A stretch of DNA of 64,000 bases. It comes from Sugiyamaella lignohabitans. Taxonomy: Eukaryota > Ascomycota > Dipodascomycetes > Dipodascales > Trichomonascaceae. Under the pieces are notes generated by a model. It was not told the origin of the DNA and ran no database searches. It saw only the letters and a program-made list of their open reading frames with translations. The position numbers and the translations under genes are program-made. The stretch is from positions 3,410,001 to 3,474,000 of the forward strand of contig NC_031672.1 in assembly GCF_001640025.1 (NCBI RefSeq), given 5' to 3'. Shown here piece after piece: positions 55,481 through 64,000 of the stretch (position 1 is its first letter; the number at the start of each line of letters is the position of its first letter).

Positions 55481-55822
55481 ATGCTTTTTTTTAATTGCTT
55501 ACTATCAGCAAAACATGTGCCCAGCATAGCATGTGCTAATAAAAAAAAATGAGACAACTGACAAAAATCAACGAGATAGAATGAAACCCCAAGAGAATTC
55601 AATAGAGAAACCTTATAATTGACCTCTCTCTATGATATACTTACCAGGTTATAAATTCCAAAAATAAATTATGAATATTATATACAATTCTACCTAAAGG
55701 GATGCATGCAGAGCAATCGGGAAAGGGGTCCGCTCTGGGGGGTTAACTATTTACAAATCGTGTGAGACACTCTCTTGGAGGTGGTCATACTTCTGGAATA
55801 CTGTTACTATTGACAGTCTTTT
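55481..55822. other. Convergent spacer between the septin gene and MSW1
   Basis: 342 bp of AT-rich 3' flanks. No gene or repeat seen. Confidence 0.6.
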
Positions 55823-56962
55823 TTACAGGCCAACCGCACGGTTCACTTGGTCGAGTGTCTTCGAAGCTGATTCTCTTGCTCGCAATGTTCCATTACGAGA
55901 AACTTGCTCAATATAAGACGGGTCATCAAGTAATCGCTTATAATTATCCCTGACAGTCGCTAGAGACTCGACCAAAATATCCGAAACAGCGTCTTTAAAT
56001 TGTTTATGGTCTTTAATGTGCGAGAGTTGAGTTTCTAAGAGCGTTTGAGGCTCTGTTCGTAAAAGCCCTGAAGCCACGACGAGAAGATTCGAAACACCTG
56101 GTCGTTCGATTGGATCAAATGTTATTGGACCTTGAATTGAATCAGTGACGGCTCTTCGAATTTTCTTTTGGATTACCTTTGGTTCGTCTGTTATATAGAC
56201 ACAAGAGTTCTGATCAGGATCCGACTTGGACATTTTCTTTGTGGTGTCTCTTAAAGATGCAATTTTTTTAAAAGGGGCAAAAAGAGTTGAGGGGGTTGGA
56301 AAAATAGGGTTCTTTTTGTCTCCAAATCTATGGTTAAATGTAGATGTGATATATCTTGTAAGCTCCAAGTGCTGTGACTGGTCTTCCCCCACTGGAACAT
56401 AGTTCGCCTTGTGGATCAAAATATCTGCTGCTTGCAAAGCAGGATAAGCAAATAACCCAAGCTGTAAATTTCGTAGACTTTCTTCATTCATGTCACTGAT
56501 AGATGCCAATTCAGAAACATCTGCCTTGGATTTCCACTGAACCATCCTATTTAAATATCCCATTCCTGTGATGGTTGACAGAATCCAGTATAATTGACTA
56601 TGCTCAGCAACTGATGACTGGTGATAGACAATACATCTTTCTGGATCTATACCTGATGCTATTATACTTGCTAAGGCTTGTTGACGCCATTCGCGAAGTT
56701 TAACAGGATCCTTTGGTATCGTCAAAGCGTGCAAATCTGCTACAGCAAAGAACAATTTCGCATCAGTTGGAGCTACATCTGAAATATCTGCCCATGACCG
56801 TACAGCACCTAAATAATTGCCCAGATGAAAGACTCCCGTGGGCTGAATTGCTGAAAACACCGTTGATCCAGGGTCCAACTTCAAGGTTGAAGTAGAAACA
56901 ATGCTGCTTCTGGTTGAGGATTTCAACGAAGCTGTCGACTGAAGTAACCTAGTCAATCGCAT
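55823..56962 (-). CDS. MSW1: Mitochondrial tryptophanyl-tRNA synthetase
   Basis: Class I aminoacyl-tRNA synthetase charging mitochondrial tRNA-Trp; 379 residues (yeast Msw1: 379). The first 30 residues are rich in Arg, Ser and Thr with no acidic residue until about 30, a typical matrix-targeting presequence. The Rossmann core has the HIGH-equivalent HLGN at about 46-49 within SAIQPTGVFHLGNYLGA. The tryptophan-specific region includes YPALQAADILIHKANYVPVG and the acidic pair in EDQSQHLELTR. KMSKS is present at about 243-247. The C-terminal domain is helical (SDILVESLATVRDNYKRLL). Bacterial-type sequence is expected for the mitochondrial enzyme. It starts 1.1 kb from, and is divergent to, the velvet gene. 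Confidence 0.94.
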   Translation of the reverse strand: MRLTRLLQSTASLKSSTRSSIVSTSTLKLDPGSTVFSAIQPTGVFHLGNYLGAVRSWADISDVAPTDAKLFFAVADLHALTIPKDPVKLREWRQQALASIIASGIDPERCIVYHQSSVAEHSQLYWILSTITGMGYLNRMVQWKSKADVSELASISDMNEESLRNLQLGLFAYPALQAADILIHKANYVPVGEDQSQHLELTRYITSTFNHRFGDKKNPIFPTPSTLFAPFKKIASLRDTTKKMSKSDPDQNSCVYITDEPKVIQKKIRRAVTDSIQGPITFDPIERPGVSNLLVVASGLLRTEPQTLLETQLSHIKDHKQFKDAVSDILVESLATVRDNYKRLLDDPSYIEQVSRNGTLRARESASKTLDQVNRAVGL

Positions 56963-58061
56963 TTCATATTCTACTGGCCAAACAAACTAGAAACGTAGTC
57001 GATAAACCGAATCTAATTCACCAACCTATCAGTAAGCTCCAACTTTGTTTTTCTTTTTAACGTTTGGGCTGGATTCGTTCATCCAAACCGACCTCATGTC
57101 GGCATCAGTCTACAAATATGTGACCCAGGTTTTTTTCCTTGCCCAGAGGGGCCGTACCCTATTTCAGGGGTTCTTTGCAGTGGAGATCCATGCGTCGTAG
57201 GTGATCGGCATGTAGAGCTGCTCCATTGTCATTGAACGAAGCACTCCCTCCTAAAGAGAAGGATTTCCAAGATTATGCTTGGAGGAAAGCATTAGGCTGA
57301 TAAGTTAGGTAATGATGGCCGCCTATGCTTGGCTGCCTATGCTCATTAGAGCTCGCCCAAGAACGAGGTCGCGTCTTGTCGTTTTGAATTGTCAGATTTT
57401 CTTAAAGTTCCGTACTGTAAAACGTCTAGTCCGAGAGTAAGACATTGTAAACAGTTCGGTTAGAAAACGAATAGTGGTTCTACACCAAGCTAATAATTAA
57501 CTTTACAATCTGTTTAAGATTATGTTTAATCCGCATCGGTCTACTCGAATTGCGCCCCACATAGACATGGTTTCTAGACTAATTTTCTAAAATGCAAATG
57601 TAGTACTGGTGCTGCTGCACACAACACAGGAACAAGCTTGAAACGAAAATGTTTATAAAAAAGATGCTGCCTATATATTTATTAAAATGACCCAATTAGT
57701 ATGACCCATACCATTGTTCCATATAATATTGTTAAGATCAATGGAACCAGTCCGTGTCTAGTTTCCATGTCTATGGATACCTGCCAGTGAATATGCGGTC
57801 AAGTTTCTTTTTTTACCAAATAATTCGTTAGATTCACTCCTCACGACTCCATCAATGTGGATTATCAACTTTATTTATCGTTAGCATCAAAATACCATAT
57901 TCTCTCAGTTTCTTAACCGACTTTTATGCAAATTATCGATATTTATTATTAATTACAATTTACAACCAAAGCTGTGTATTATTAATTTTTGATTTCTCTT
58001 CCATTTATACCCCTCCTTTTGATACTTAGTATTGTTGTTCTCTGACTAAGATTGTTCATTA
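56963..58061. other. Divergent intergenic region between MSW1 and the velvet gene
   Basis: 1.1 kb. A short GCCTATGCTTGGCTGCCTAT direct repeat lies near 57322-57342. Otherwise only AT-rich upstream sequence; no gene. Confidence 0.6.
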
Positions 58062-58802
58062 ATGGATCAGAACCCCCAAAACTCGTATAACCCCAGCTCC
58101 TCACTGTACAACAATCCTGCTCATCAAAACAGCGACACCATCCACAATAGATTTCGCTTCGAATTAGAAATATCCCAAGAACCAGTCCGTTCTCGCATGT
58201 GCGGGTTTGGTGATAAGGATAGAAGGCTCATATCTCCACCACCGTGTGTTCAGTTAAAGATATATGATAGAGAAACTGGAGCGCCTTACGAGGATATCAC
58301 GCATTTAGATGTTTCGTTTTACGCATTATTGGTAGAGCTGTGGACTGTTGATGAGACTACTAATTTGTCATCAGTTGTCCAAAGCCCAAAAGCCATGTCA
58401 GGCCCAGGGGCCAGTTCTAGAGGTTCCGAAGGGCTTCCTGGCTCAGGTCGGAGCCAAATAGTAAGGAACCTGATAGGAACTTTAGTAGCTACAGCTTTCA
58501 AGCTATATAATTTAGATGATAATCTTGGCATTTGGTTTGTACTTCACGACCTCTCGGTTCGCATAGAAGGTGAATACAAGCTTAAATTTTCATTTGTAAG
58601 GTTGTCTTCAACTCCAGGGTCAAATCCAGCAGTTCCAGTATTATGTGAATCATTTTCTCAGCCTTTTAGATCCTATTCAGCTAAGAAATTCCCAGGTGTT
58701 ATTGACACCACCGAATTAAGCCGCTATTTCGCACTTCAAGGGATAAGAATCCCCATTCGTAGACTTCCAAAGCCTGATTCCGACCTGAAACATAGCAAAT
58801 AG
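58062..58802 (+). CDS. velB: Velvet-domain transcription regulator, VelB-like
   Basis: 246 residues, single exon; nearly the whole protein is one velvet domain. Seen: FRFELEISQEPVRSRMCGFGDKDRRLISPPPCVQL split over the first strand region (about 29-70), ITHLDVSFYALLVELW, a Gly/Ser-rich insert (about 105-130), RNLIGTLVATAFKLYNLDDN, LGIWFVLHDLSVRIEGEYKL, and the VelB-type end SYSAKKFPGVIDTTELSRYF followed by ALQGIRIPIRR. In filamentous fungi VelB dimerises with VosA or VeA, binds DNA through an NF-kB-like fold and links light response, sporulation and secondary metabolism. Ending soon after IPIRR with no C-terminal extension fits VelB rather than VosA or VeA. Velvet genes are missing from Saccharomyces and Candida. 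No other velvet gene is in the window. Confidence 0.93.
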   Translation: MDQNPQNSYNPSSSLYNNPAHQNSDTIHNRFRFELEISQEPVRSRMCGFGDKDRRLISPPPCVQLKIYDRETGAPYEDITHLDVSFYALLVELWTVDETTNLSSVVQSPKAMSGPGASSRGSEGLPGSGRSQIVRNLIGTLVATAFKLYNLDDNLGIWFVLHDLSVRIEGEYKLKFSFVRLSSTPGSNPAVPVLCESFSQPFRSYSAKKFPGVIDTTELSRYFALQGIRIPIRRLPKPDSDLKHSK

Positions 58803-58923
58803 ACACTCAAAACTGACACAACTAATTACAAACCATTTCTATTAATAACTATGTACACGAATAAATTAAAATGGGTCCGTGTCTAAAATTCTGTACTATA
58901 CACCCAGTAACTTCTGTCTCTCT

Positions 58924-60525
58924 TTAAGGCTCCATTCTGAAAGTATTTTGTGAATTCCATCCTCTTCTACCCAATAACCCGCCAATAGGTGCGTCCCCAT
59001 TAGGACCCATAGAGCCAGCTATAAAATTTACATACCCTTCCGGCCCACAGACTACCGCTAGTGAGGGTTTCTCTGGTACAGGTGGGTTATCTGCCACTTG
59101 CTCCAGAATTGAATTGTACCTAAGTTTCGGGTTTTGTGGACTAACATCTTTTGTTGGCGATGCTTTATTTGATGCAACGGTATCTTTTTCACCACTGACA
59201 TTAGCCAATTTCTGCTCCGATACTTGATTCGATATTTCTACAAGAGAAGGCTTTGCTTCTATTCCAAGTTCCTTTTCCTTTCTCATTGCTTCCATCATCT
59301 TTTGAATCTTTACTTCTTGTTCTATCTGGTCGTGGACTTCTGCATTAGCCTGGGCACTGCTGTAGTTTAGCTCTGCAGGTTCTGGGACGTCCTTCAGACT
59401 CACAAACTTGTTTTCGTTGTCCACAAAAATATTAAATTTGGCCCTGCCGACTTTTTCCAGGAATAATAAAAATCTTTGAAAAGGAATTTCATCGCGCGAC
59501 CGAACAGAATAGTATACAGTGGTGAAACCTCTTGGTGGGTTGACCGAGAACAGAGACTGTAAAATAGCCGAAATTCCTGTGCCGCCAGCAAAAAATGCCA
59601 CATTCTCTGGTAATGGAACTCCTTCTGGATGATCATATTCTGGAGCCATTCTGCTTGGCAAATCTAGCATAGGATTCCGAGGTTCTGTGGCATCAATGGG
59701 AGAATATGGGAATTTATAACCAATATGAGGACCTCGAATCTCAACATCACTACCAAGAGGCAATTTGTGGAGATATCGTGAAACTTCACCATCAGAATAT
59801 TTCTTAACCAACATCACAAACCGACCCTCGTCATCATCTTTGCCAAGAAGTCGTAAGAGTCCTTTTGTTTCATCTCCCTCCTTGTACTGCATATAGTACA
59901 TTGGTAAAGGAGTATATTTGCGCACAACCTGGATTTCAGGCTGCTTAACCTCGACACTCCAAATCTTCTTTCCATTCCATAGTCCACCTTTTTTCTTAAT
60001 CAACTCACGGTGGGTATCATACTTTGGGGAAAGCTCCAGCAAGGCTACATCCGGAGAAATGTCTTCCTTGTATGTCAGTTTATAGGTAACAAAATGATCA
60101 GGAGATAGCACATTTTGATCACCCGATTTCTTTTCCGACATGAAATGTCGGTATGCATATATGGCCCATAATACACCTGCCAATCCAGCTAGTAATGGGA
60201 TGTGTCTCTGAAACGGTTTTGATTCCACCGGGATAAATTTTGCTTCCTTTGGTGGCTCAGGATACTCATAGGACACACGGTTATATTCGGCTTGTGGAAC
60301 ATATTCGGATTTTTTAACCGGTGTCGAAGACCAATTGTTCTTAGCAGGGACATCTGGCTTGGGTTTCGAACTGGATTCATCCGACTTTGACGTTTCTGAG
60401 TAGGCTCTGACGCCAACTACCGTAATCTTTGACCAACCACATACCCGTGGGGTCGATGTACGATAAAACACACTCTTTCCGACATGGATTGAGATTCGTG
60501 TAGTCGATAACCACAGAGGAGCCAT
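58924..60525 (-). CDS. CYC2: Cyc2-like mitochondrial FAD oxidoreductase for cytochrome c maturation
   Basis: Inner-membrane flavoprotein that in yeast helps reduce haem for attachment to apocytochrome c by haem lyase. 533 residues; Saccharomyces Cyc2 has 366. The N-terminus is basic with a mitochondrial presequence. A Lys/Ser/Pro-rich segment follows, then one membrane helix (LLAGLAGVLWAIYAYRHF, about 113-130). The ferredoxin-reductase-like domain has LTYKEDISPDVALLELSPKY, the FAD-binding region LPLGSDVEIRGPHIGYKF and the nucleotide-binding glycine motif FFAGGTGISAILQSLFS (about 310-326), ending in VVCGPEGYVNFIAGSMGP. The additional length comes from the N-terminal linker and a charged, coiled-coil-like insert of about 90 residues (EQEVKIQKMMEAMRKEKELG) before the final strand. 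The insert is unusual. Confidence 0.85.
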   Translation of the reverse strand: MAPLWLSTTRISIHVGKSVFYRTSTPRVCGWSKITVVGVRAYSETSKSDESSSKPKPDVPAKNNWSSTPVKKSEYVPQAEYNRVSYEYPEPPKEAKFIPVESKPFQRHIPLLAGLAGVLWAIYAYRHFMSEKKSGDQNVLSPDHFVTYKLTYKEDISPDVALLELSPKYDTHRELIKKKGGLWNGKKIWSVEVKQPEIQVVRKYTPLPMYYMQYKEGDETKGLLRLLGKDDDEGRFVMLVKKYSDGEVSRYLHKLPLGSDVEIRGPHIGYKFPYSPIDATEPRNPMLDLPSRMAPEYDHPEGVPLPENVAFFAGGTGISAILQSLFSVNPPRGFTTVYYSVRSRDEIPFQRFLLFLEKVGRAKFNIFVDNENKFVSLKDVPEPAELNYSSAQANAEVHDQIEQEVKIQKMMEAMRKEKELGIEAKPSLVEISNQVSEQKLANVSGEKDTVASNKASPTKDVSPQNPKLRYNSILEQVADNPPVPEKPSLAVVCGPEGYVNFIAGSMGPNGDAPIGGLLGRRGWNSQNTFRMEP

Positions 60526-61687
60526 TTACTTCCTTCCAACTTTTAGCTTGTCGCGTTTTATAGTACTGCAGTAAAATGGTCCTTCTCTATAAATTTCAGC
60601 CTGTGCGGCTAGATTTGTCGTTGTATGGGCGATCCCCCTGACCATGCAATAGGTACCGGCCCTGCTTGAGGTTGGCACATTCCGTAGACAGCCCACCCGA
60701 AGAGAGATATTTGTTCGGCCATTCAAAATGAAGAGAATAATCAAATCTTCATATAAAAATTGCAATATTTATACTTTCATATAGAATACTAAATGGACCT
60801 GAAATTATTCCGGGTATTCCAATGGAGAATGACTGGCGTCCAATGCCACACGAAGAATTAACATCCCCGTTATCAAAATCTGTCTGCTCCAATTCACTCG
60901 GCCATATCTTTGTACCTGCGTCGGGTAGTTAGTTACCTCTCCATATTTGGGTTCTTTAAATGTTTCTAAGACATGCATAATTTGCTGTTTAGACCGAGGT
61001 GCCCTAGCAAGTCCATTCCGCCCACACCTTTGTTCTGCACTTTAACTAGCCATATACAGGTAACTTTTTCACTTAGGACCAAGATATTTTGCTAATCAGT
61101 TTGGTCCTCTATCATCTGAGATAACTGCATTCTTAGTTCATTTGCTTGGCATAAAATTTCGGCAATTTGGATGTACCTTTGTCCGCCTTGTGCAGATTCC
61201 CTGCAGATCCTCGCAGAGCTAGTTACAAACCTTATATCGAATAACATTTGAATTCCTAATCCATCCATGCGAATTCCAAAATCAGCTAGCAAGAAGAGTC
61301 GAGCAACAAAAACTGATGGGTACGCAAACATTCCAAAAACGTTAGCTTTCCTTATCATGATAGTTTGTTTAAAATTTGCCCTGCTGAGCCTTTCTAGGTG
61401 ATAATAATGTAGCCAGCATTTCGTAGTTTTTAGTTTGCGGTCGAAGGATTAATTCCATCCAGCAAAGAATAAAAATCTGACTGGAATAATCGTTTTGTCC
61501 ACTCATTAAATTCCAACATTAATGTTCTGTTCCTCGGAAATCTACCAGGACCACAGAACCACTATATATTTATATCTAAGTCGTTTTAGAACATCCAATG
61601 CATGTATACGAATCCTGTCGGGCACCCTGCTCAGACCCAGATCCGACATTGAGTTAAGTTGATCTGATATTTTCACATCTTACTAAG
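60526..61687. other. Divergent intergenic region between CYC2 and CIA1
   Basis: 1.2 kb upstream of both genes. The only candidate gene is a doubtful minus-strand frame at 61092-61358. No repeat element seen. Confidence 0.5.
61092..61358 (-). CDS. Hypothetical 88-codon open frame, doubtful
   Basis: It has an ATG start and ends AEILCQANELRMQLSQMIED, a helical amphipathic stretch that could be part of a small coiled-coil protein. The N-terminal half is hydrophobic and unlike the end. I recognise no family. It could be the last exon of a small split gene, but I found no convincing upstream exon. Confidence 0.25.
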   Translation of the reverse strand: MIRKANVFGMFAYPSVFVARLFLLADFGIRMDGLGIQMLFDIRFVTSSARICRESAQGGQRYIQIAEILCQANELRMQLSQMIEDQTD

Positions 61688-62808
61688 ATGGTAAACATGG
61701 AATTTTCAAAAATAGCGACACTGGAAGGTCATTCTGATCGAGTGTGGAGTTTGTCAGTACATCCACATTTACCATTATTAGCGACCTGTTCGAGTGATAA
61801 AACTGCTAGAGTATACTCTTTACAGAATGACCAATTCCCACTACTGGGGGTATTAGAAGATAGTCATAAACGAAGTATCAGGACGGTAGCTTGGAAGCCC
61901 ACTGGAGAAGAGCCTTCGCTCGCACTAGGAAGCTTTGACTCAACTGTCAGTATATGGGGTCGTGAAGGTGATGAATGGAGTTTTTTGGCCACCATTGAGG
62001 GCCACGAGAACGAAGTCAAGCGGGTTGCTTGGTCATTTGACGGAATATTTTTGGCAACCTGCTCTCGTGATAAGAGCATATGGATCTGGGAAGGTAAGTT
62101 TAAGACTGTCTGACGTTTGGATTTGCTAGTAAATAACTAACAAAGTTGCTAGCTGATGATATGAACGAAGAGTTTGAGTGTCTCAGTGTCCTTCAAGAGC
62201 ATACGCAAGATGTCAAGCACGTAACATGGCATCCTAAGGAGATGTTACTGGCGTCAACGTCTTATGATGACACAATTCGCATATGGAAAGAAGATGATGA
62301 TGATTGGACATGTGTAGCCGATATTGCTGGTCATACAGGTACAGTATGGGGTTGCGATTTCGAGACCCCCTCATCAGCTGAAAGCGAAGCCCGCTTGGTT
62401 TCATGCTCTGACGACTTAACTTGCATTGTATGGGCCAGAGTGGGTAGTACAGGTGGATTCGATAGGAACGCCATTCCATCCACATTCCGCTCAGACCAGT
62501 TATCTGAGGAATGGGTCAAGGAAGCAACGCTGCCTGCTGCTCATAGCAGAACAATTTACTCAATTGCGTGGAGCCCTACTAGCAGACGTATTGCTTCTGT
62601 AGGTGCCGATGGCAAGCTTGTAATTTATAGTCAGAAACCCAACAGCACAGAGTGGTCAATTGATCAAATTATAGAAACATCGCATGGTATTTATGAGACG
62701 AACTATGTTGTATGGGCCGCTCCTCGATCCGACGGCAAAGAACTAATACTGACAGGTGGAGACGATGGAAATGTCCACATCTGGCAGGAGTCCAGTTTGG
62801 ATGCGTGA
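61688..62808 (+). CDS. CIA1: Cia1/CIAO1, cytosolic iron-sulfur assembly targeting protein
   Basis: Seven-bladed WD40 protein of the CIA targeting complex, which delivers Fe-S clusters to cytosolic and nuclear proteins. Two exons, 61688-62093 and 62153-62808, give 353 residues (yeast Cia1: 330). The 59-nt intron has GTAAGT and ACTAAC before AG at 62152; it joins WIWEG to [17 protein letters not shown], restoring a WD blade. Blades are visible as [45 protein letters not shown] with [26 protein letters not shown] with [29 protein letters not shown] and [13 protein letters not shown]. The R in [10 protein letters not shown] is the family's conserved surface position. A second ATG at 61697 could also be the start. 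Confidence 0.95.
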
Positions 62809-62956
62809 ATAAAAATTATGATGCGATACATTAATACTAATAAATAGGCATGTTTGAATGCTCGGCCAAGCTGCTCAGCCTCAGATGGGTGGGCTCGGTC
62901 CCAAGCCTCGAGACTACTGCTTTGGAAGATTCAATCATGAAGGACCTGAAGTGAGA

Positions 62957-64000
62957 TCAATCGTCGTCGTCGGAAACTGGTGGATCTTCAACCGGACCGA
63001 GAGACATAGGAATTACAAATGAATCCTCGGTATACTCTCCTCTGTTACGCTCGATTGTTATGACATCGACATCTCCTCCCTCCTCATCAAGCTTTTTCTT
63101 ATTTTCAGCAGCCTCGTCGACAAGATCAAACTCATCTTCTCGCTCTTCGTACTCTATATTCTCTTCAAGTTCAACAAAATCCGGTGCCAGTGCACTCCAT
63201 TTTTGAGGAATCGAATATGTCCAGAGATAGACTGCACCGGTATCTAGTCCAGTCGCTGCCACAGCTGCCTTGTTAGGGTGGAATTCTATATCTACAAGTT
63301 CCTCTTTTGGACCCTCGTATATTTTGACTAGTGATCCCATAGAAGTCTCCCACATATAGATATCATGGGCAGATTCATAAGTAGTAGCAACAACATATTC
63401 ACCGCTAGAACTCATTGCTATCGAGTTCCATTGCAAACGATTTACAACATCATGAAATTTGTGCTCAAGTTCCATATCCCACGATTCAGGCTCCATTCTG
63501 CTAAGATCTGGACTGTTGAAAAGCCGTATTGTACGGTCGGACGCGTTGACTACAATGCTTCGTCCTGAAGAACTGATTCGTATCTGCTTGATATTAGAAC
63601 TGCTGATTTTAAAACTACGCACGAGTTCCAAATCTTTAGTGCGAATAATGTTTAATGCTCCTTTGTTGGTTCCTGACAGAATATAATCTCCTTTTTTTGT
63701 GAATTCTGTTACGAGAGTTACTTGTTTGCCGGCTTTCGATTTCGTGTTGGTTTCGACTTCTGGCTTTTCTTCTACCTCCTGATCAACTTGCTGGTCGGAA
63801 TCTACATCCATTTTATCGGGATCTTCTTCTTTGGCCTTGGACTTTGAAGCTGCTGCCGATAAGGGATCAATCACCGTTGGCATCACTTTAACTATAGGCT
63901 TTTCACCAGTTAAATCGACATACCGTGGATGATCCTCATATAGAGATGCAACAAAAATGTTATTATTATCAGGATGAAGAGATGCATTCCAAACAGGGGC
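62957..64000 (-). CDS. SWD1: Swd1/RbBP5, COMPASS histone H3K4 methyltransferase subunit (partial)
   Basis: WD40 subunit of the Set1/COMPASS complex. The frame stays open to the window edge, so the N-terminus lies beyond 64000; 347 residues are visible. WD-type blades: VWNASLHPDNNNIFVA at the edge, TEFTKKGDYILSGTNKG, SSSNIKQIRISSSGRSIVVN, the signature NRLQWNSIAMSSSGEYV, DIYMWETSMGSLVKIYEGP and ELVDIEFHPNKAAVAATGLD. The RbBP5/Swd1 C-terminal segment then follows, with WSALAPDFVELEENIEYEER. The end is acidic (DPPVSDDDD), also usual for this family. A Lys/Glu-rich insert sits between two blades. Its 3' end is 148 bp from that of CIA1. Confidence 0.93.
   Translation of the reverse strand, partial: APVWNASLHPDNNNIFVASLYEDHPRYVDLTGEKPIVKVMPTVIDPLSAAASKSKAKEEDPDKMDVDSDQQVDQEVEEKPEVETNTKSKAGKQVTLVTEFTKKGDYILSGTNKGALNIIRTKDLELVRSFKISSSNIKQIRISSSGRSIVVNASDRTIRLFNSPDLSRMEPESWDMELEHKFHDVVNRLQWNSIAMSSSGEYVVATTYESAHDIYMWETSMGSLVKIYEGPKEELVDIEFHPNKAAVAATGLDTGAVYLWTYSIPQKWSALAPDFVELEENIEYEEREDEFDLVDEAAENKKKLDEEGGDVDVITIERNRGEYTEDSFVIPMSLGPVEDPPVSDDDD

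Overview
The window is nuclear DNA of an ascomycete fungus, most likely a basal budding yeast. Genes are dense and on both strands. Introns are few and short (about 60-250 nt), with GTRNGT donors and CTAAC/TACTAAC branch points close to the 3' AG. The gene set is yeast-like (MGR2, CNS1, CYC2, STF2/TMA10, NUP120, SLI15, SRB8/MED12, SWD1). It also holds genes that Saccharomyces and Candida lack: an ADAM metalloprotease, a VelB-type velvet regulator, a KpsF/GutQ-type sugar-phosphate isomerase and a bacterial-looking TerD-domain protein. That mixture suggests an early-branching lineage (Dipodascales/Trichomonascaceae-like); this placement is inference. CTG codons fall at conserved leucines in the casein kinase beta subunit and CIA1, which fits the standard code.

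Layout. 0-16.6 kb: MGR2 (+), cystinosin ERS1 (-), ADAM protease (-), VPS62-like (+), sugar transporter (-), a 4.7-kb stretch without a confident gene (79-bp tandem repeat, a hairpin, a possible gene remnant), then the SIS-domain isomerase (+). 16.8-31.5 kb: NUP120 (-), SLI15/INCENP (+), CNS1 (-) and MED12/SRB8 (-). 31.5-44 kb: a 21-bp minisatellite, PCNA (-) and MCM6 (-), both with MCB-type G1/S sites upstream, STF2 (-), a long intergenic region, then casein kinase 2 beta (+). 44-52.7 kb: TerD-domain gene (+), ARO8-type aminotransferase (-), CDH1 (-). 54-64 kb: a four-exon septin (+), mitochondrial Trp-tRNA synthetase MSW1 (-), velvet gene (+), CYC2 (-), CIA1 (+) and a partial SWD1 (-).

The most striking feature is a dispersed family of GC-rich palindromic elements, 17 copies by eye. 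Each has an outer arm beginning TGCCTCCGGCGGC and ending in its inverted copy, with smaller hairpin modules inside. Full copies are about 125-150 bp; half copies are a single arm. They lie in intergenic DNA and in two introns (casein kinase 2 beta and CDH1), never in coding exons, and 14 of the 17 lie between 34.8 and 52.4 kb. They carry no protein and I cannot assign a mobilising enzyme.

Functional links: PCNA and MCM6 are tandem replication genes with shared promoter motifs; SLI15 and CDH1 act in mitosis; the septin may act in cytokinesis or spore formation. I inferred exon structures by hand from splice signals and protein conservation; no transcript evidence was available.
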